In this document: in pieces, positions 22,844 through 32,500 of the stretch | Layout: each line of letters opens with the position of its first letter | How positions within the stretch are numbered: the stretch's first letter is position 1 | Source of the DNA: an uncultured Lachnospiraceae bacterium | GTDB lineage: Bacteria > Bacillota > Clostridia > Lachnospirales > Lachnospiraceae | NCBI GenBank assembly: GCA_900320325.1 | Contig: ONRU01000008.1 | Span: forward strand, 1 to 32,699 | Direction: 5' to 3' | DNA: 32,699 nt | Program-made: the position numbers and the translations under genes | The notes under the pieces: model-generated | The model's input: the letters and a program-made list of their open reading frames with translations, nothing else | Told to the model about the DNA's origin: nothing | Database searches by the model: none

Positions 22844-23443
22844 ATGGCCAGAGAATACTGGAGACCGGCCAATATGCTGTATCCGGTACCTGCCGTCATG
22901 GTCAGCTGCATGGACGAAGAGGGAAGGGCCAATATCATGACAGCCGCGTGGGTGGGAACGCTCTGCAGCGATCCTGTCATGGTCTCGGTCGCCATCCGTC
23001 CGGAGCGTTATTCCCATGACATTATTGAAAGGACCGGTGAATTCGTCCTCAATCTGACAACACAGGAGCTTGCCTTCGCGGCCGACTTCTGCGGTGTCCG
23101 GTCGGGACGGGACATCGATAAGTTTCAGCATCTGCGGCTGACCAGGCTTCCCTCGAAGCATGTACGGGCACCCGGAATCGCGGAAAGTCCCGTCTGCCTG
23201 GAATGCAGGGTGACGGAGATCCGCCGTCTGGGCGTGCATGATCTCTTCATCGCGGAAGTGGCAGGTGTCAGCGTGGATGATACCTATCTGGACAGCAGGG
23301 GGAGGCTGGATCTGGAGAAGGCGGGACTGATCGCCTATTCTCACGGGGAGTATTTTGCGCTGGGCAGGAAGCTGGGAAAATTCGGCTTCTCCGTGCGCAA
23401 AAAGGGAACGGAAAAACACCGGAACCGGAAAATAAAAAAGTAA
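22844..23443 (+). CDS. Flavin reductase-like / flavoredoxin-type protein
   Basis: An FMN-binding split-barrel protein of the flavin reductase-like family. Visible parts are the N-terminal YPVPAVMVSCMDEEGRANIM, then TAAWVGTLCSDPVMVSVAIR, SHDIIERTGEFVLNL, the flavin-contacting pattern of the family, and LECRVTEIRRLGVHDLFIAE later. Relatives reduce flavin or carry electrons from FMN; the partner here is not known. The length of 199 residues is typical. The ATG at 22844 lies six bases after GGAGG; a TTG at 22838 is directly against that site and unlikely. Likely co-transcribed with the preceding gene. Confidence 0.87.
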   Translation: MAREYWRPANMLYPVPAVMVSCMDEEGRANIMTAAWVGTLCSDPVMVSVAIRPERYSHDIIERTGEFVLNLTTQELAFAADFCGVRSGRDIDKFQHLRLTRLPSKHVRAPGIAESPVCLECRVTEIRRLGVHDLFIAEVAGVSVDDTYLDSRGRLDLEKAGLIAYSHGEYFALGRKLGKFGFSVRKKGTEKHRNRKIKK

Positions 23444-23495
23444 GGAACAGGACAGTCCGGACCTGTGGGGGGACCGGATTTCCTGGAGGATAAAA

Positions 23496-24794
23496 ATGGA
23501 ACATTATATGGTAAAAGGCGGAACGCCTCTGTCCGGAGAAGTCGAGATCGCCGGCGCGAAGAACGCGGCATTGCCCATCATCGCGGCCTCGATCATGACC
23601 AACGAGACAGTACTGATTGAAAATGTCCCTGATGTAAGTGATATCAGAACACTCCTGAACGCGATCCGGAGTATCGGAGCCCATGTCGAGAAGATCGACA
23701 GACACAGCTACAAGATCAACGGCTCCCCGATCAACCGCGCGGCCCCGGTCGACAACGAGTACGTGCGCAAGATCCGCGGGTCCTACTATCTGATCGGATC
23801 CCTGCTGGGCAAGTATAGGACGGCTTCCGTTGCCCTGCCCGGCGGCTGCAATATCGGTCTTCGCCCGATTGACCAGCATATCAAGGGTTTCAAGGCCCTG
23901 GGGGCCGATATCCGTCTCCGGCCTCCCGGACTGGTCGATGCCAGAGCGGAGAATCTTTCGGGAGCCCACATTTACATGGACGTCGTATCAGTCGGCGCCA
24001 CCATCAATATCATGATGGCGGCGGCCATGGCGGACGGCCTGACCATTATCGAGAACGCGGCCAAGGAACCCCATGTCGTAGACCTGGCCAGCTTCCTCAA
24101 CAGTATGGGTGCCAGCATCAAGGGCGCCGGTACGGATGTCATCCGGATCCGGGGCGTCAAACGTCTGCACGGTACCGAATATTCGATTATTCCTGACCAG
24201 ATCGAGGCCGGCACATTCATGTTCGCCGCGGCCGCCACAAGGGGAGATGTCGTGATCCGGAATGTCATTCCCAAGCATCTGGAATCCATTTCCGCCAAAC
24301 TTCTGGAAGTGGGCTGTCAGATCGAGGAGTCGGATGACGCGGTCAGAGTGGTCGCGACCAAACGCCTTGGAAATACCAATGTAAAAACACTGCCTTATCC
24401 CGGTTTTCCGACCGATATGCAGCCCCAGATCACGATCCTGCTGGGCCTGTCCAACGGGACCAGTATCGTGACGGAAAGCATTTTTGAAAACCGCTTCAAA
24501 TATGTGGACGAGCTGACCAAGATGGGCGCTCACATTACCGTTGAAGGAAATACCGCCATTATTGAAGGCGTTTCCGGGTACACGGCGGCCAATCTCTCCT
24601 CACCGGATCTGCGGGCCGGCGCTGCGCTTGTGATCGCGGCCATGGCCGCGGAAGGTTTCTCGGAGGTCTATGATATCCATTATATTGAGAGAGGATACGA
24701 GGACTTTCCGGAAAAGCTCAGAAAACTGGGTGCCCTGATCGACAGGGTCGACACCGAGGACGATAAGCGGCGGTTCATTTTCCGCGCCGGCTGA
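23496..24794 (+). CDS. murA: UDP-N-acetylglucosamine 1-carboxyvinyltransferase
   Basis: MurA starts peptidoglycan synthesis by joining enolpyruvate from PEP to UDP-GlcNAc in the cytoplasm; it is the fosfomycin target. The GAKNAAL motif (Lys22-Asn23) and the mobile loop with the catalytic cysteine, LPGGCNIGLRPIDQH (Cys118, equivalent to Cys115 of the E. coli enzyme), are present, so this enzyme should be fosfomycin-sensitive rather than the Cys-to-Asp resistant form. The C-terminal half repeats the inside-out barrel fold with GYTAANLSSPDLRAGAALVI and ERGYEDFPEKLRKLGA. At 432 residues it is full length. Firmicutes often have two copies (MurA1/MurA2); I cannot say which this is. GGAGGA precedes the ATG. 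Confidence 0.97.
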   Translation: MEHYMVKGGTPLSGEVEIAGAKNAALPIIAASIMTNETVLIENVPDVSDIRTLLNAIRSIGAHVEKIDRHSYKINGSPINRAAPVDNEYVRKIRGSYYLIGSLLGKYRTASVALPGGCNIGLRPIDQHIKGFKALGADIRLRPPGLVDARAENLSGAHIYMDVVSVGATINIMMAAAMADGLTIIENAAKEPHVVDLASFLNSMGASIKGAGTDVIRIRGVKRLHGTEYSIIPDQIEAGTFMFAAAATRGDVVIRNVIPKHLESISAKLLEVGCQIEESDDAVRVVATKRLGNTNVKTLPYPGFPTDMQPQITILLGLSNGTSIVTESIFENRFKYVDELTKMGAHITVEGNTAIIEGVSGYTAANLSSPDLRAGAALVIAAMAAEGFSEVYDIHYIERGYEDFPEKLRKLGALIDRVDTEDDKRRFIFRAG

Positions 24795-24861
24795 AAGGGA
24801 CACGGTTCATCCCGCGGCCGCGGCAAAGATGGCAACTGACGCTGCATAGCTGATATTTACG

Positions 24862-24890
24862 GCCCCATACAGAGAAAATCTGTATGGGGC
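24862..24890 (+). terminator. Terminator-like hairpin after murA
   Basis: A perfect 12-bp stem (24862-24873 with 24879-24890) closes on a GAAAA loop. Only TT follows, so it lacks a proper T tract; it may end the murA transcript or act as an attenuator before tsaE. Confidence 0.5.
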
Positions 24891-24944
24891 TTAATGGCAT
24901 GCAGAGGAGAAAAGGGAAATATACCGGAAGAAGAGAGGGCAGAT

Positions 24945-25367
24945 ATGCAGGTTTTTGAATCTTTCAGTGAAGAAGAGACAAGAGAGCTGGCCAGGAGCCT
25001 GGGCAGACAGGCCGCGGCAGGACAGACCTATGCCCTGAACGGAGATCTGGGAACGGGAAAGACCGTTTTCACCAAAGGGTTTGCCGAGGGTCTGGGCATT
25101 ACGGAGTATGTCAGCAGCCCCACTTTTACCATTCTTCAGATTTATGAGGATGGCAGGCTTCCCCTGTACCATTTCGATGTGTACAGGATCGAAGAGCCGG
25201 AAGAGATGGAAGAGGTGGGCTTTGATGAATATGTGGACGGGGACGGGGTCAGCCTGATCGAGTGGGCTTCCCGGATCGAAGAGATCCTGCCGCCGGATAC
25301 CCGCCGCGTGACCATCGAAAAAGACCTGTCCAAAGGACTTGATTACAGGAGAATTACGTTAGAATGA
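24945..25367 (+). CDS. tsaE: tRNA t6A synthesis ATPase TsaE
   Basis: TsaE is the ATPase that works with TsaB and TsaD to form N6-threonylcarbamoyladenosine at position 37 of ANN-reading tRNAs. The Walker A motif GDLGTGKT lies at 33-40, followed by SSPTFTILQIYEDG and YHFDVYRIE, both family signatures, and LIEWASRIEEILP. The 140-residue length is typical. I took the ATG at 24945, with GAGAGGG just upstream; a longer reading from 24894 adds 17 unconserved residues. It opens the t6A block and its stop overlaps the tsaB start as ATGA. Confidence 0.96.
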   Translation: MQVFESFSEEETRELARSLGRQAAAGQTYALNGDLGTGKTVFTKGFAEGLGITEYVSSPTFTILQIYEDGRLPLYHFDVYRIEEPEEMEEVGFDEYVDGDGVSLIEWASRIEEILPPDTRRVTIEKDLSKGLDYRRITLE

Positions 25368-26104
25368 AAATACTTGCCATTGAAGCGTCGGGCCCGGTCG
25401 CCGGCTGTGCCCTGATGGAGGATGATATTCTCAGAGCGGAATATTCCATCCAGGATAAAATGAAGCACTCAAGGACCCTGGTCCCCATGATGGAGGAGAT
25501 CCGCAGCCGTCTGGAGCTGGACCTGGCGGAGATCGACGCTGTCGCGGTCACCAAAGGCCCCGGGTCTTTCACCGGCCTGCGGATCGGCGCGGCAACCGCC
25601 AAAGGGCTGGGACTGGCACTGGAGAAGCCCCTGATCCCCGTTCCCACCGTAGACTGTATTGCCTGGAACCTGTACGGAACGGACAGTCTGGTCTGTCCCC
25701 TGATGGATGCCAGACGTCAGCAGGTCTATACCGGTATCTATGAATGCCGGGAGTCCCTGCGGGTCCTCCTGCCCCAGCGCGCCGCGGCTCTGACGGAGAT
25801 CCTGGACAGGATCAATGCGCTGGGGCGCCGGGTGATCTTTCTGGGAGACGGGGTTCCGGTCAACCGGAAAGCTCTGGATGAGGAAACGCGGGTTCCTTAC
25901 AGCTTTGCTCCTGCCCATTTGTCCCGGCAGAAACCGGGCACACTGGCGGATCTGGCCATGCGCATGTACCTGGAACAGGGAGAGGCCTGTTTTGTCAGCG
26001 CGGACGATTTCCGTCCCGAATATCTGCGCCAGTCCCAGGCGGAACGGGAGCGGGGCGACAAACGCAGCTATTCTCTTCTTGTGGAAACAGACCAGAAGAA
26101 ATAA
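25364..26104 (+). CDS. tsaB: tRNA t6A synthesis protein TsaB
   Basis: TsaB is an ASKHA-fold paralogue of TsaD without its metal site; it dimerises with TsaD and is needed for t6A formation. Marks are MKILAIEASG at the N-terminus, KHSRTLVPMMEEI, and VAVTKGPGSFTGLRIGAATA, with CPLMDARRQQVYTGIY later. The 246-residue length is usual. The ATG overlaps the tsaE stop (25364-25367), so it is coupled. RimI follows after six bases. Confidence 0.95.
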   Translation: MKILAIEASGPVAGCALMEDDILRAEYSIQDKMKHSRTLVPMMEEIRSRLELDLAEIDAVAVTKGPGSFTGLRIGAATAKGLGLALEKPLIPVPTVDCIAWNLYGTDSLVCPLMDARRQQVYTGIYECRESLRVLLPQRAAALTEILDRINALGRRVIFLGDGVPVNRKALDEETRVPYSFAPAHLSRQKPGTLADLAMRMYLEQGEACFVSADDFRPEYLRQSQAERERGDKRSYSLLVETDQKK

Positions 26105-26110
26105 AAAGCT

Positions 26111-26614
26111 ATGAAAGAAAGATTTATCATACGCAGGATGACCCCGGAGGACCTTCCCGGGGTCCTGACAGTGGAAAGGACCTGCTTTACGGAGCCCTGG
26201 TCGGAAGCGTCCTACCGGGCCGCCCTGCTGCAGCCTTATACGACCTATTACGTGGCAGAGGCAGTGGTGGCGGAACTTTTGTCCCCGGACGGGTCCCCGG
26301 CGGCGGCCGGCAGCAGGATCATCGCGACCTGCGGCCTCTATAATCTGGCCGGAGAAGGAGAAATCACCAACGTAGCGGTCCTGCCCGGCTGGCGGGGGCT
26401 TGGCATTTCCAGAAGACTGCTGGAGTGCCTGTTCGCGGAATCGGAAGATGAGATCGGGGATTATACCCTGGAGGTCAGGGCAGGCAATCTGCCCGCCATC
26501 CGCCTGTACGAGAGCTTTGGATTCGCGGCCGAAGGCCGGCGGCCCGGCTTCTACGACCGGCCCCGGGAGGATGCCCTGATCTACTGGAAAAGGAGAAAAA
26601 AGGAAGACAGATGA
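26111..26614 (+). CDS. rimI: Ribosomal protein S18 alanine N-acetyltransferase RimI
   Basis: RimI is a GNAT-family acetyltransferase that acetylates the N-terminal Ala of ribosomal protein S18. It shows IRRMTPEDLPGVLTVERTCF, EPWSEASY, which marks the substrate-binding side, and the acetyl-CoA loop VAVLPGWRGLGISRRLLE. GNLPAIRLYESFGF is the conserved C-terminal motif. In clostridia rimI commonly sits between tsaB and tsaD, as here. A short insertion (about ten residues, LLSPDGSPAAAGS) makes it slightly longer than usual. The ribosome binding site is weak. Its stop overlaps the next ATG as ATGA. Confidence 0.92.
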   Translation: MKERFIIRRMTPEDLPGVLTVERTCFTEPWSEASYRAALLQPYTTYYVAEAVVAELLSPDGSPAAAGSRIIATCGLYNLAGEGEITNVAVLPGWRGLGISRRLLECLFAESEDEIGDYTLEVRAGNLPAIRLYESFGFAAEGRRPGFYDRPREDALIYWKRRKKEDR

Positions 26615-27543
26615 TTGATGTTTGCCTGCTGGGCACCGGAGGCATGATGCCCCTGCCCTACAGATACCTGACGGCCCTGATGGTCCGTTATAACGGAAAA
26701 GGGATCATGATCGACTGCGGCGAGGGGACCCAGGTGGCCCTGCGCAAAAAGGGATGGAGCCCCAAGCCCATTGATATGATGCTCTTTACCCACTACCATG
26801 CCGACCATATCAGCGGCCTGCCCGGCATGCTGCTGACCATGGGCAACGCGGAGCGTACGGAGCCCCTGTATATGGCCGGGCCCAAAGGCCTGGAGCGGGT
26901 GGTCGGTGCCCTGCGGACCATCGCGCCGGAGCTCCCCTTTGAGATCCGTTTCCGGGAACTGCGGGAGCCGGAGGAGACCATAGAGCTGGCCGGGGAAAAG
27001 GACTTTGTCATCAGGGCCTTTCGGGTCAATCATAACGTCACCTGCTACTGCTATACCATGGAGCTGTCCAGGACCGGCCGTTTTAACGCGCAGAGAGCGA
27101 TGGAACTGGATATTCCCAAACCATGGTGGGGGCGCCTGCAGCGGGGTGAGACCATAGAGGACAGGAGCGGTGATACTGTCAGGATCCTGACCCCGGATCT
27201 GGTGCTGGGGCCTGCCAGAAAAGGTCTCAAGCTGACCTACTGCACGGATACCAGGCCCTGCGAGAACATTGTCCGGGCGGCCCGGGAGGCAGATCTTTTT
27301 GTCTGCGAAGGCATGTACGGGGAAGAGGATAAGATCGCCAAGGCCCGGGAGCATAAGCACATGACGTTCTGCGAGGCAGGACGCCTGGCGGCCAAAGCCG
27401 GTGCAAAACGCCTTTGGCTGACCCATTACAGCCCTTCGCTGACAAAGCCGGAGGATTTCATGGAGCCGGTCCGGAAGATTTTTCCGGCGGCGCGGGCCGG
27501 CCGGGACGGCATGAGCATGGAACTCAGATTTGAAGAGGAATGA
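26611..27543 (+). CDS. rnz: Ribonuclease Z-like metallo-beta-lactamase-fold nuclease
   Basis: An endonuclease of the RNase Z type, which cuts tRNA precursors just after the discriminator base to form the mature 3' end. The zinc motif [12 protein letters not shown] lies at 61-72, preceded by [13 protein letters not shown], and later conserved parts are [42 protein letters not shown] and LTHYSPS, all typical of RNase Z rather than other members of the fold. The length is 310 residues. It is inserted between rimI and tsaD with ATGA overlaps on both sides, so all are translated from one message. Confidence 0.92.
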   Translation: MIDVCLLGTGGMMPLPYRYLTALMVRYNGKGIMIDCGEGTQVALRKKGWSPKPIDMMLFTHYHADHISGLPGMLLTMGNAERTEPLYMAGPKGLERVVGALRTIAPELPFEIRFRELREPEETIELAGEKDFVIRAFRVNHNVTCYCYTMELSRTGRFNAQRAMELDIPKPWWGRLQRGETIEDRSGDTVRILTPDLVLGPARKGLKLTYCTDTRPCENIVRAAREADLFVCEGMYGEEDKIAKAREHKHMTFCEAGRLAAKAGAKRLWLTHYSPSLTKPEDFMEPVRKIFPAARAGRDGMSMELRFEEE

Positions 27544-28586
27544 TATTGAACAGAATGGAAAGCAATAAAGAAACAGTCACAATTCTCGCGATCGAATCCA
27601 GCTGTGATGAGACCGCCGCTTCTGTGGTCGTTGGTGGCAGACAGGTGCTGTCGAACGTGATCTCATCCCAGATCGATATCCATACTTTATACGGCGGTGT
27701 CGTGCCGGAGATCGCTTCCAGAAAGCATACGGAGCGGATCAACCAGGTCATTCGCAAAGCCCTTTCGGAGGCGGGAAAGACGCTGGGCCAAATGGATGCC
27801 ATCGCGGTCACCTACGGTCCCGGCCTGGTGGGTCCTCTGCTGATCGGCGTGTCCGCGGCCAAGGCCCTGAGCTTCGGGACCGGGATCCCCCTGATCGGTG
27901 TCCATCATATCGAAGGGCATATCAGCGCCAATTATATCGCGGCCCCGGATCTGGAGCCTCCCTTTGTATGCCTGGTCGTATCCGGCGGCCATACCCATCT
28001 GGTCCTGGTCAGGGACTACGGGGAGTATGAGATCCTGGGGCGGACACAGGATGACGCGGCCGGTGAAGCCTTTGACAAAGTGGCCCGGGAAATTGGGCTG
28101 GGATATCCCGGGGGACCCAAGATCGATAAGGTATCCGCTCTGGGAAATCCGGAAGCGATCCGTTTCCCCCGGGGCAAAGTGGACGGCTCCCGCTATGACT
28201 TCAGCTTCAGCGGCATGAAATCCGCCGTGCTCAATTACCTGAATACGGCTAAAATGAAAGGGGAGCAGATCTGCGTGGAAGATGTGGCGGCTTCTTTCCA
28301 GGCAGCGGTGGTGGATGTACTGGTCTCCCATGCCATGTGGGCCATAGAGGAGTACAGCCTGGATAAGTTCGCTCTGGCGGGCGGCGTGGCCGCCAATACG
28401 GCGCTGCGGACTGCCATGCGTGAAGAATGCGGGAAGAGAGGCACCGCCTTCTATTGCCCGCCGCCCATCCTGTGTACGGACAACGCGGCCATGATCGGCA
28501 GCGCGGCCTACTATGAATACATCCGCGGGGTCCGCAGCGGCTATGACCTGAATGCCATTCCCGGTCTGCGCCTGGGACAGAAATAA
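27540..28586 (+). CDS. tsaD: tRNA t6A transferase subunit TsaD
   Basis: TsaD is the catalytic subunit that transfers the threonylcarbamoyl group to A37 of tRNA. Signatures are [53 protein letters not shown], the metal-binding GVHHIEGH (His123 and His127), [11 protein letters not shown] and [14 protein letters not shown]. The length of 348 is typical. The ATG at 27540 overlaps the rnz stop; a TTG at 27546 has better spacing from AGAGG (27534-27538), and an ATG at 27555 is possible too, so the exact start is open by five residues. It ends the t6A block. A GC-rich hairpin (about 28608-28634) follows. Confidence 0.97.
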   Translation: MILNRMESNKETVTILAIESSCDETAASVVVGGRQVLSNVISSQIDIHTLYGGVVPEIASRKHTERINQVIRKALSEAGKTLGQMDAIAVTYGPGLVGPLLIGVSAAKALSFGTGIPLIGVHHIEGHISANYIAAPDLEPPFVCLVVSGGHTHLVLVRDYGEYEILGRTQDDAAGEAFDKVAREIGLGYPGGPKIDKVSALGNPEAIRFPRGKVDGSRYDFSFSGMKSAVLNYLNTAKMKGEQICVEDVAASFQAAVVDVLVSHAMWAIEEYSLDKFALAGGVAANTALRTAMREECGKRGTAFYCPPPILCTDNAAMIGSAAYYEYIRGVRSGYDLNAIPGLRLGQK

Positions 28587-28663
28587 AAGACCCGTTTATT
28601 TGAAAAAGGGCAGTCCGCGCGGCTGCGCGTGCCCGGTAGGAAGACTTCGAAAGGGGGACAGAT

Positions 28664-29398
28664 ATGAAAAGATCCACGGCGGTCCTGCTGGCAGCGGGAC
28701 GCGGTACCCGCATGAAGACATCGGTCAGCAAACAATATCTGGAGCTGCAGGGGATGCCTGTTTTTCTGCATTCTCTCCGCGCCCTGACGCGCAGCAGTGT
28801 TATTACGGATATTGTTGTCACCGTGTCGGACGGCGATCAGGACTATGTATGGGACCTGATCCGCGGATATGATCTCGATGAAAAAGTCCGCCTGGTGACA
28901 GCGGGCGGGGCGGAACGGTTTCATTCCGTATATAACGGACTGCGGGCCGTAGACTGGCCCTGTGATTACGCATTCATCCATGATTCGGCCAGGGCTTTTG
29001 TGGATCAGGATACGCTGATCCGCCTGTATGAAACAGTGGAGCGGACCGGGAGCGCGGTCGCCGGCGTGCCCTCCAAGGATACGGTCCGGATCACGGACGG
29101 GACCGGCCGGATGATTGAAACGCCCAACCGCAATACGGTCTGGATCGTCCAGACCCCGCAGGTCTTCCGCTTCCATGACATTCTGCGGGCCCATGAGCTG
29201 CTGCTCGCCCATCTGGATGAAGTCGCGGCAAAGGGGATCACGATCACCGATGACGCCATGGTGGCCGATACCATGCTGGGCATCAAATCCCAGATGGTCA
29301 TGGCCTCCTATACCAATATCAAGCTGACGACCCCGGATGATCTGGAACTGGCCGAGCTGATCCTGCGGGATATTCGGGAAGACGGGAAGACCGGCTGA
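28664..29398 (+). CDS. ispD: 2-C-methyl-D-erythritol 4-phosphate cytidylyltransferase
   Basis: IspD joins MEP and CTP to form CDP-methylerythritol in the non-mevalonate isoprenoid pathway. It shows the CTP-binding LLAAGRGTRM (8-17), the SKQYLELQGMPVFLHSLRAL block, HDSARAFVDQDTL, and ETPNRNTVWIVQTPQVFR in the MEP-binding region. The length of 244 is normal. AAGGGGG precedes the ATG at good spacing. Its product feeds undecaprenyl carriers used in wall and polysaccharide synthesis. The gene is alone rather than next to ispF. Confidence 0.95.
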   Translation: MKRSTAVLLAAGRGTRMKTSVSKQYLELQGMPVFLHSLRALTRSSVITDIVVTVSDGDQDYVWDLIRGYDLDEKVRLVTAGGAERFHSVYNGLRAVDWPCDYAFIHDSARAFVDQDTLIRLYETVERTGSAVAGVPSKDTVRITDGTGRMIETPNRNTVWIVQTPQVFRFHDILRAHELLLAHLDEVAAKGITITDDAMVADTMLGIKSQMVMASYTNIKLTTPDDLELAELILRDIREDGKTG

Positions 29399-29498
29399 AA
29401 GGCTGACCGCGGCTGACCTGTGGAGGCCGCCCTGCGCTGCAGTTTTTGCGGCGGATCTGCCGGACTGTCCGGACCATCTGCCAATCACAGAATCGGCA

Positions 29499-29542
29499 AT
29501 CATAAAAGCTGCCGATCATAAAAGCTGCCGGTTCCGGCAGCT
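29499..29542. repeat. Tandem 16-bp repeat and hairpin before dnaE
   Basis: ATCATAAAAGCTGCCG occurs twice in a row (29499-29514 and 29515-29530). The second copy's AGCTGCCGG (29523-29531) pairs perfectly with CCGGCAGCT (29534-29542), and the first copy's AGCTGCCG could pair with the same arm instead. CGGCA at 29494-29498 adds a third partner. The AAGGAGGT ribosome binding site of dnaE starts six bases after the hairpin, so switching between folds could influence translation. Confidence 0.65.
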
Positions 29543-29559
29543 GCAGAAGGAGGTAGACC

Positions 29560-32500
29560 GTGGCCTTTGCCCACCTTCATGTCCATACAGAGTATTCTCT
29601 TCTGGACGGTTCCAACAAAATAAAGGAGTATGTCAGCCAGGTCAAAGCCCTGGGAATGGACAGCGCGGCCATCACGGACCATGGCGTGATGTATGGTGTC
29701 ATTGACTTTTACAGGGCCTGTAAATCCGAAGGGATCAGGCCCGTTTTGGGCTGTGAAGTATATGTGGCTCCGGGCTCCCGCTTTGACCGGGAAAAGAACG
29801 CGGGAGATGACAGATACTATCATCTGATCCTGCTGGCGGAGAACAATACCGGCTATTCCAACCTGATGAAGATCGTCAGCCGTTCCTTTACCGAAGGCTA
29901 TTATTACAAGCCCCGGGTGGATCTGGACCTGCTGCGGGAATTCCACGAGGGTATCATCTGCACGTCCGCCTGCCTGGCGGGGGAAGTGGCCAGGAATATC
30001 GTCCGCGGCAATATGGCCGAGGCGGAACAGGCGGCCCTGCGCTACCGGGACATCTTCGGAGATGAGAATTTCTTCCTGGAGCTGCAGGACCATGGCTACA
30101 AAGACCAGCAGACCGTCAATGCCGCCCTGCTGAACATGCATGAAAAATACGGGATCCCCCTGGTGGCGACCAATGACGTCCACTATACCTATAAAGAGGA
30201 CGCGGAGCCCCATGATATCCTGCTCTGTATCCAGACCGGCAAAAAGCTCTCGGATGAGAACCGGATGCGCTATACGGGCGGCCAGTTCTACTTAAAGAGC
30301 GAAGCGGAAATGCGGGCGCTGTTCCCCTATGCCCGGGAAGCTCTGGAGAATACGGAGAAGATTGCCCGCCGCTGCAATGTCGAGATCGAATTCGGCGTGA
30401 CGCGGCTCCCCCGTTTTGATGTACCGGAAGGTTATGATTCCTGGACCTACCTGAACAAACTCTGCGATGACGGCATGGCGGAGCGCTATCCTGAAGACGA
30501 CGGGACCCTGCGGGACCGGCTGGATTTTGAGCTGAATACCATCCGGCAGATGGGCTATGTCGATTACTTCCTGATTGTATGGGACTATATCAATTACGCC
30601 AGGGAGAACGGGATCATGGTCGGGCCCGGACGAGGGTCAGCGGCAGGTTCCATCGTTTCCTACTGCCTGCATATCACGGATATCGATCCCATACGTTACA
30701 ACCTGCTCTTTGAGCGTTTCCTGAATCCGGAACGTGTCTCCATGCCGGATATTGACGTGGACTTCTGTTTCGAACGCAGACAGGAGGTCATCGATTACGT
30801 GACCCGTAAATACGGCCGGGACCGGGTCATGCAGATCATCACATTCGGTACCATGCTGGCCAAAGGTGTCGTAAGGGACGTGGGAAGGGTCATGGATCTG
30901 CCCTACGGCTTTGTGGATTCCATCGCCAAGATGATCCCTGCGGAACTGGGCATGACCCTGGAAAAAGCCCTGCAGATGAACCCGGAGCTGAAGAGTACCT
31001 ATGAACAGGATGAGCGGGTCCGCAAACTGATCGACATGGCCAGGCGTCTGGAGGGACTGCCCCGCCACAGCTCGGTCCACGCGGCCGGCGTCGTGATCTG
31101 TTCGGAACCGGCGGAGGATCTGGTCCCCCTGTCCAGGGCCCAGGACGGTTCCGTGACCACCCAGTTCACCATGACCACCATTGAGGAGCTGGGACTTCTG
31201 AAAATGGACTTTCTGGGCCTGCGGACCCTGACGGTCATCCAGAACGCGGTCCGGATGGCCAACCGCTCCATAGAGGCCGCCGGCGGCGGCTATCCGCCCG
31301 GAGAGCCCCGGATGTCCGCCCGGGAAGTGCGGGAAAATCCCGCAGGTTACCCCCTGCGTATGGAAGCCATTGACTATGATGACAAGGCAGTTCTGGGATC
31401 TCTGAGCACAGGTCATACAGAGGGCGTCTTCCAGCTGGAAAGCGCGGGCATGCAGTCCTTTATGAAGGAGCTGAAGCCCGGCAGCCTGGAGGACATCATC
31501 GCGGGGATCGCCCTGTACAGGCCGGGTCCCATGGACTTTATCCCCAAATATATTGAAGGCAAGAACCACGCGGACCATATTACTTATGACTGCCCCCAGC
31601 TGGAACCGATCCTGGCCCCGACCTATGGCTGTATTGTCTATCAGGAGCAGGTCATGTCCATTGTCCGGGACCTGGGCGGCTATACTCTGGGACGGAGCGA
31701 CCTGGTCCGCAGGGCCATGAGTAAAAAGAAGCAGTCGGTCATGGAAAAGGAGCGCCGCAACTTTGTATACGGCAATCCGGAAGAAAATGTCCCCGGCTGT
31801 ATTTCCAGAGGCATCCCGGAGTATACAGCCTCCCATATCTACGATATGATGATGGATTTCGCCAAATACGCCTTCAACAAGTCGCACGCGGCCTGTTACG
31901 CGGTGGTCACTTATCAGACAGCCTGGCTCAAATATTATTATCCGACGGAATTTATGGCGGCCCTGATGACTTCCGTCATTGATTTTCCCGCCAAGGTGGC
32001 CGGTTATATCCTGACCTGCCGGAGCATGAAGATCCCGCTCCTGCCGCCGGATATCAATGAGGGCGAAGCCGGCTTTTCCGTATCCGGCGGAGCGGTCCGC
32101 TACGGCCTGACAGCGATCAAAGGCGTTGGCCGGCCTGTCATTGACGGGATCATCGCGGAGAGAAAGGCCAGAGGGCCATTCCGCGATCTGCATGATTTCC
32201 TGTCCAGAATGGTCATGCAGGAAAGGGAGATCAACCGCAGGGTCATTGAGAGCTTCATTAAAGCCGGTGCCCTGGACTGCCTGGGCGCCACCCGCAAACA
32301 GATGATGAGCGTCTACATGCGGATGATGGATGATCTGCAGAGCTCCCGCAGGAACGACATGGCCGGGCAGCTGTCCCTCTTTGATATCGTGGATGAAGAG
32401 GATAAGGCCGAGTATCTGGTCAGGATGCCGGATATAGGAGAGTACCCCCGGGAGATGATGCTGGCCTTTGAGAAGGAGGTCCTGGGCATTTATGTCAGCG

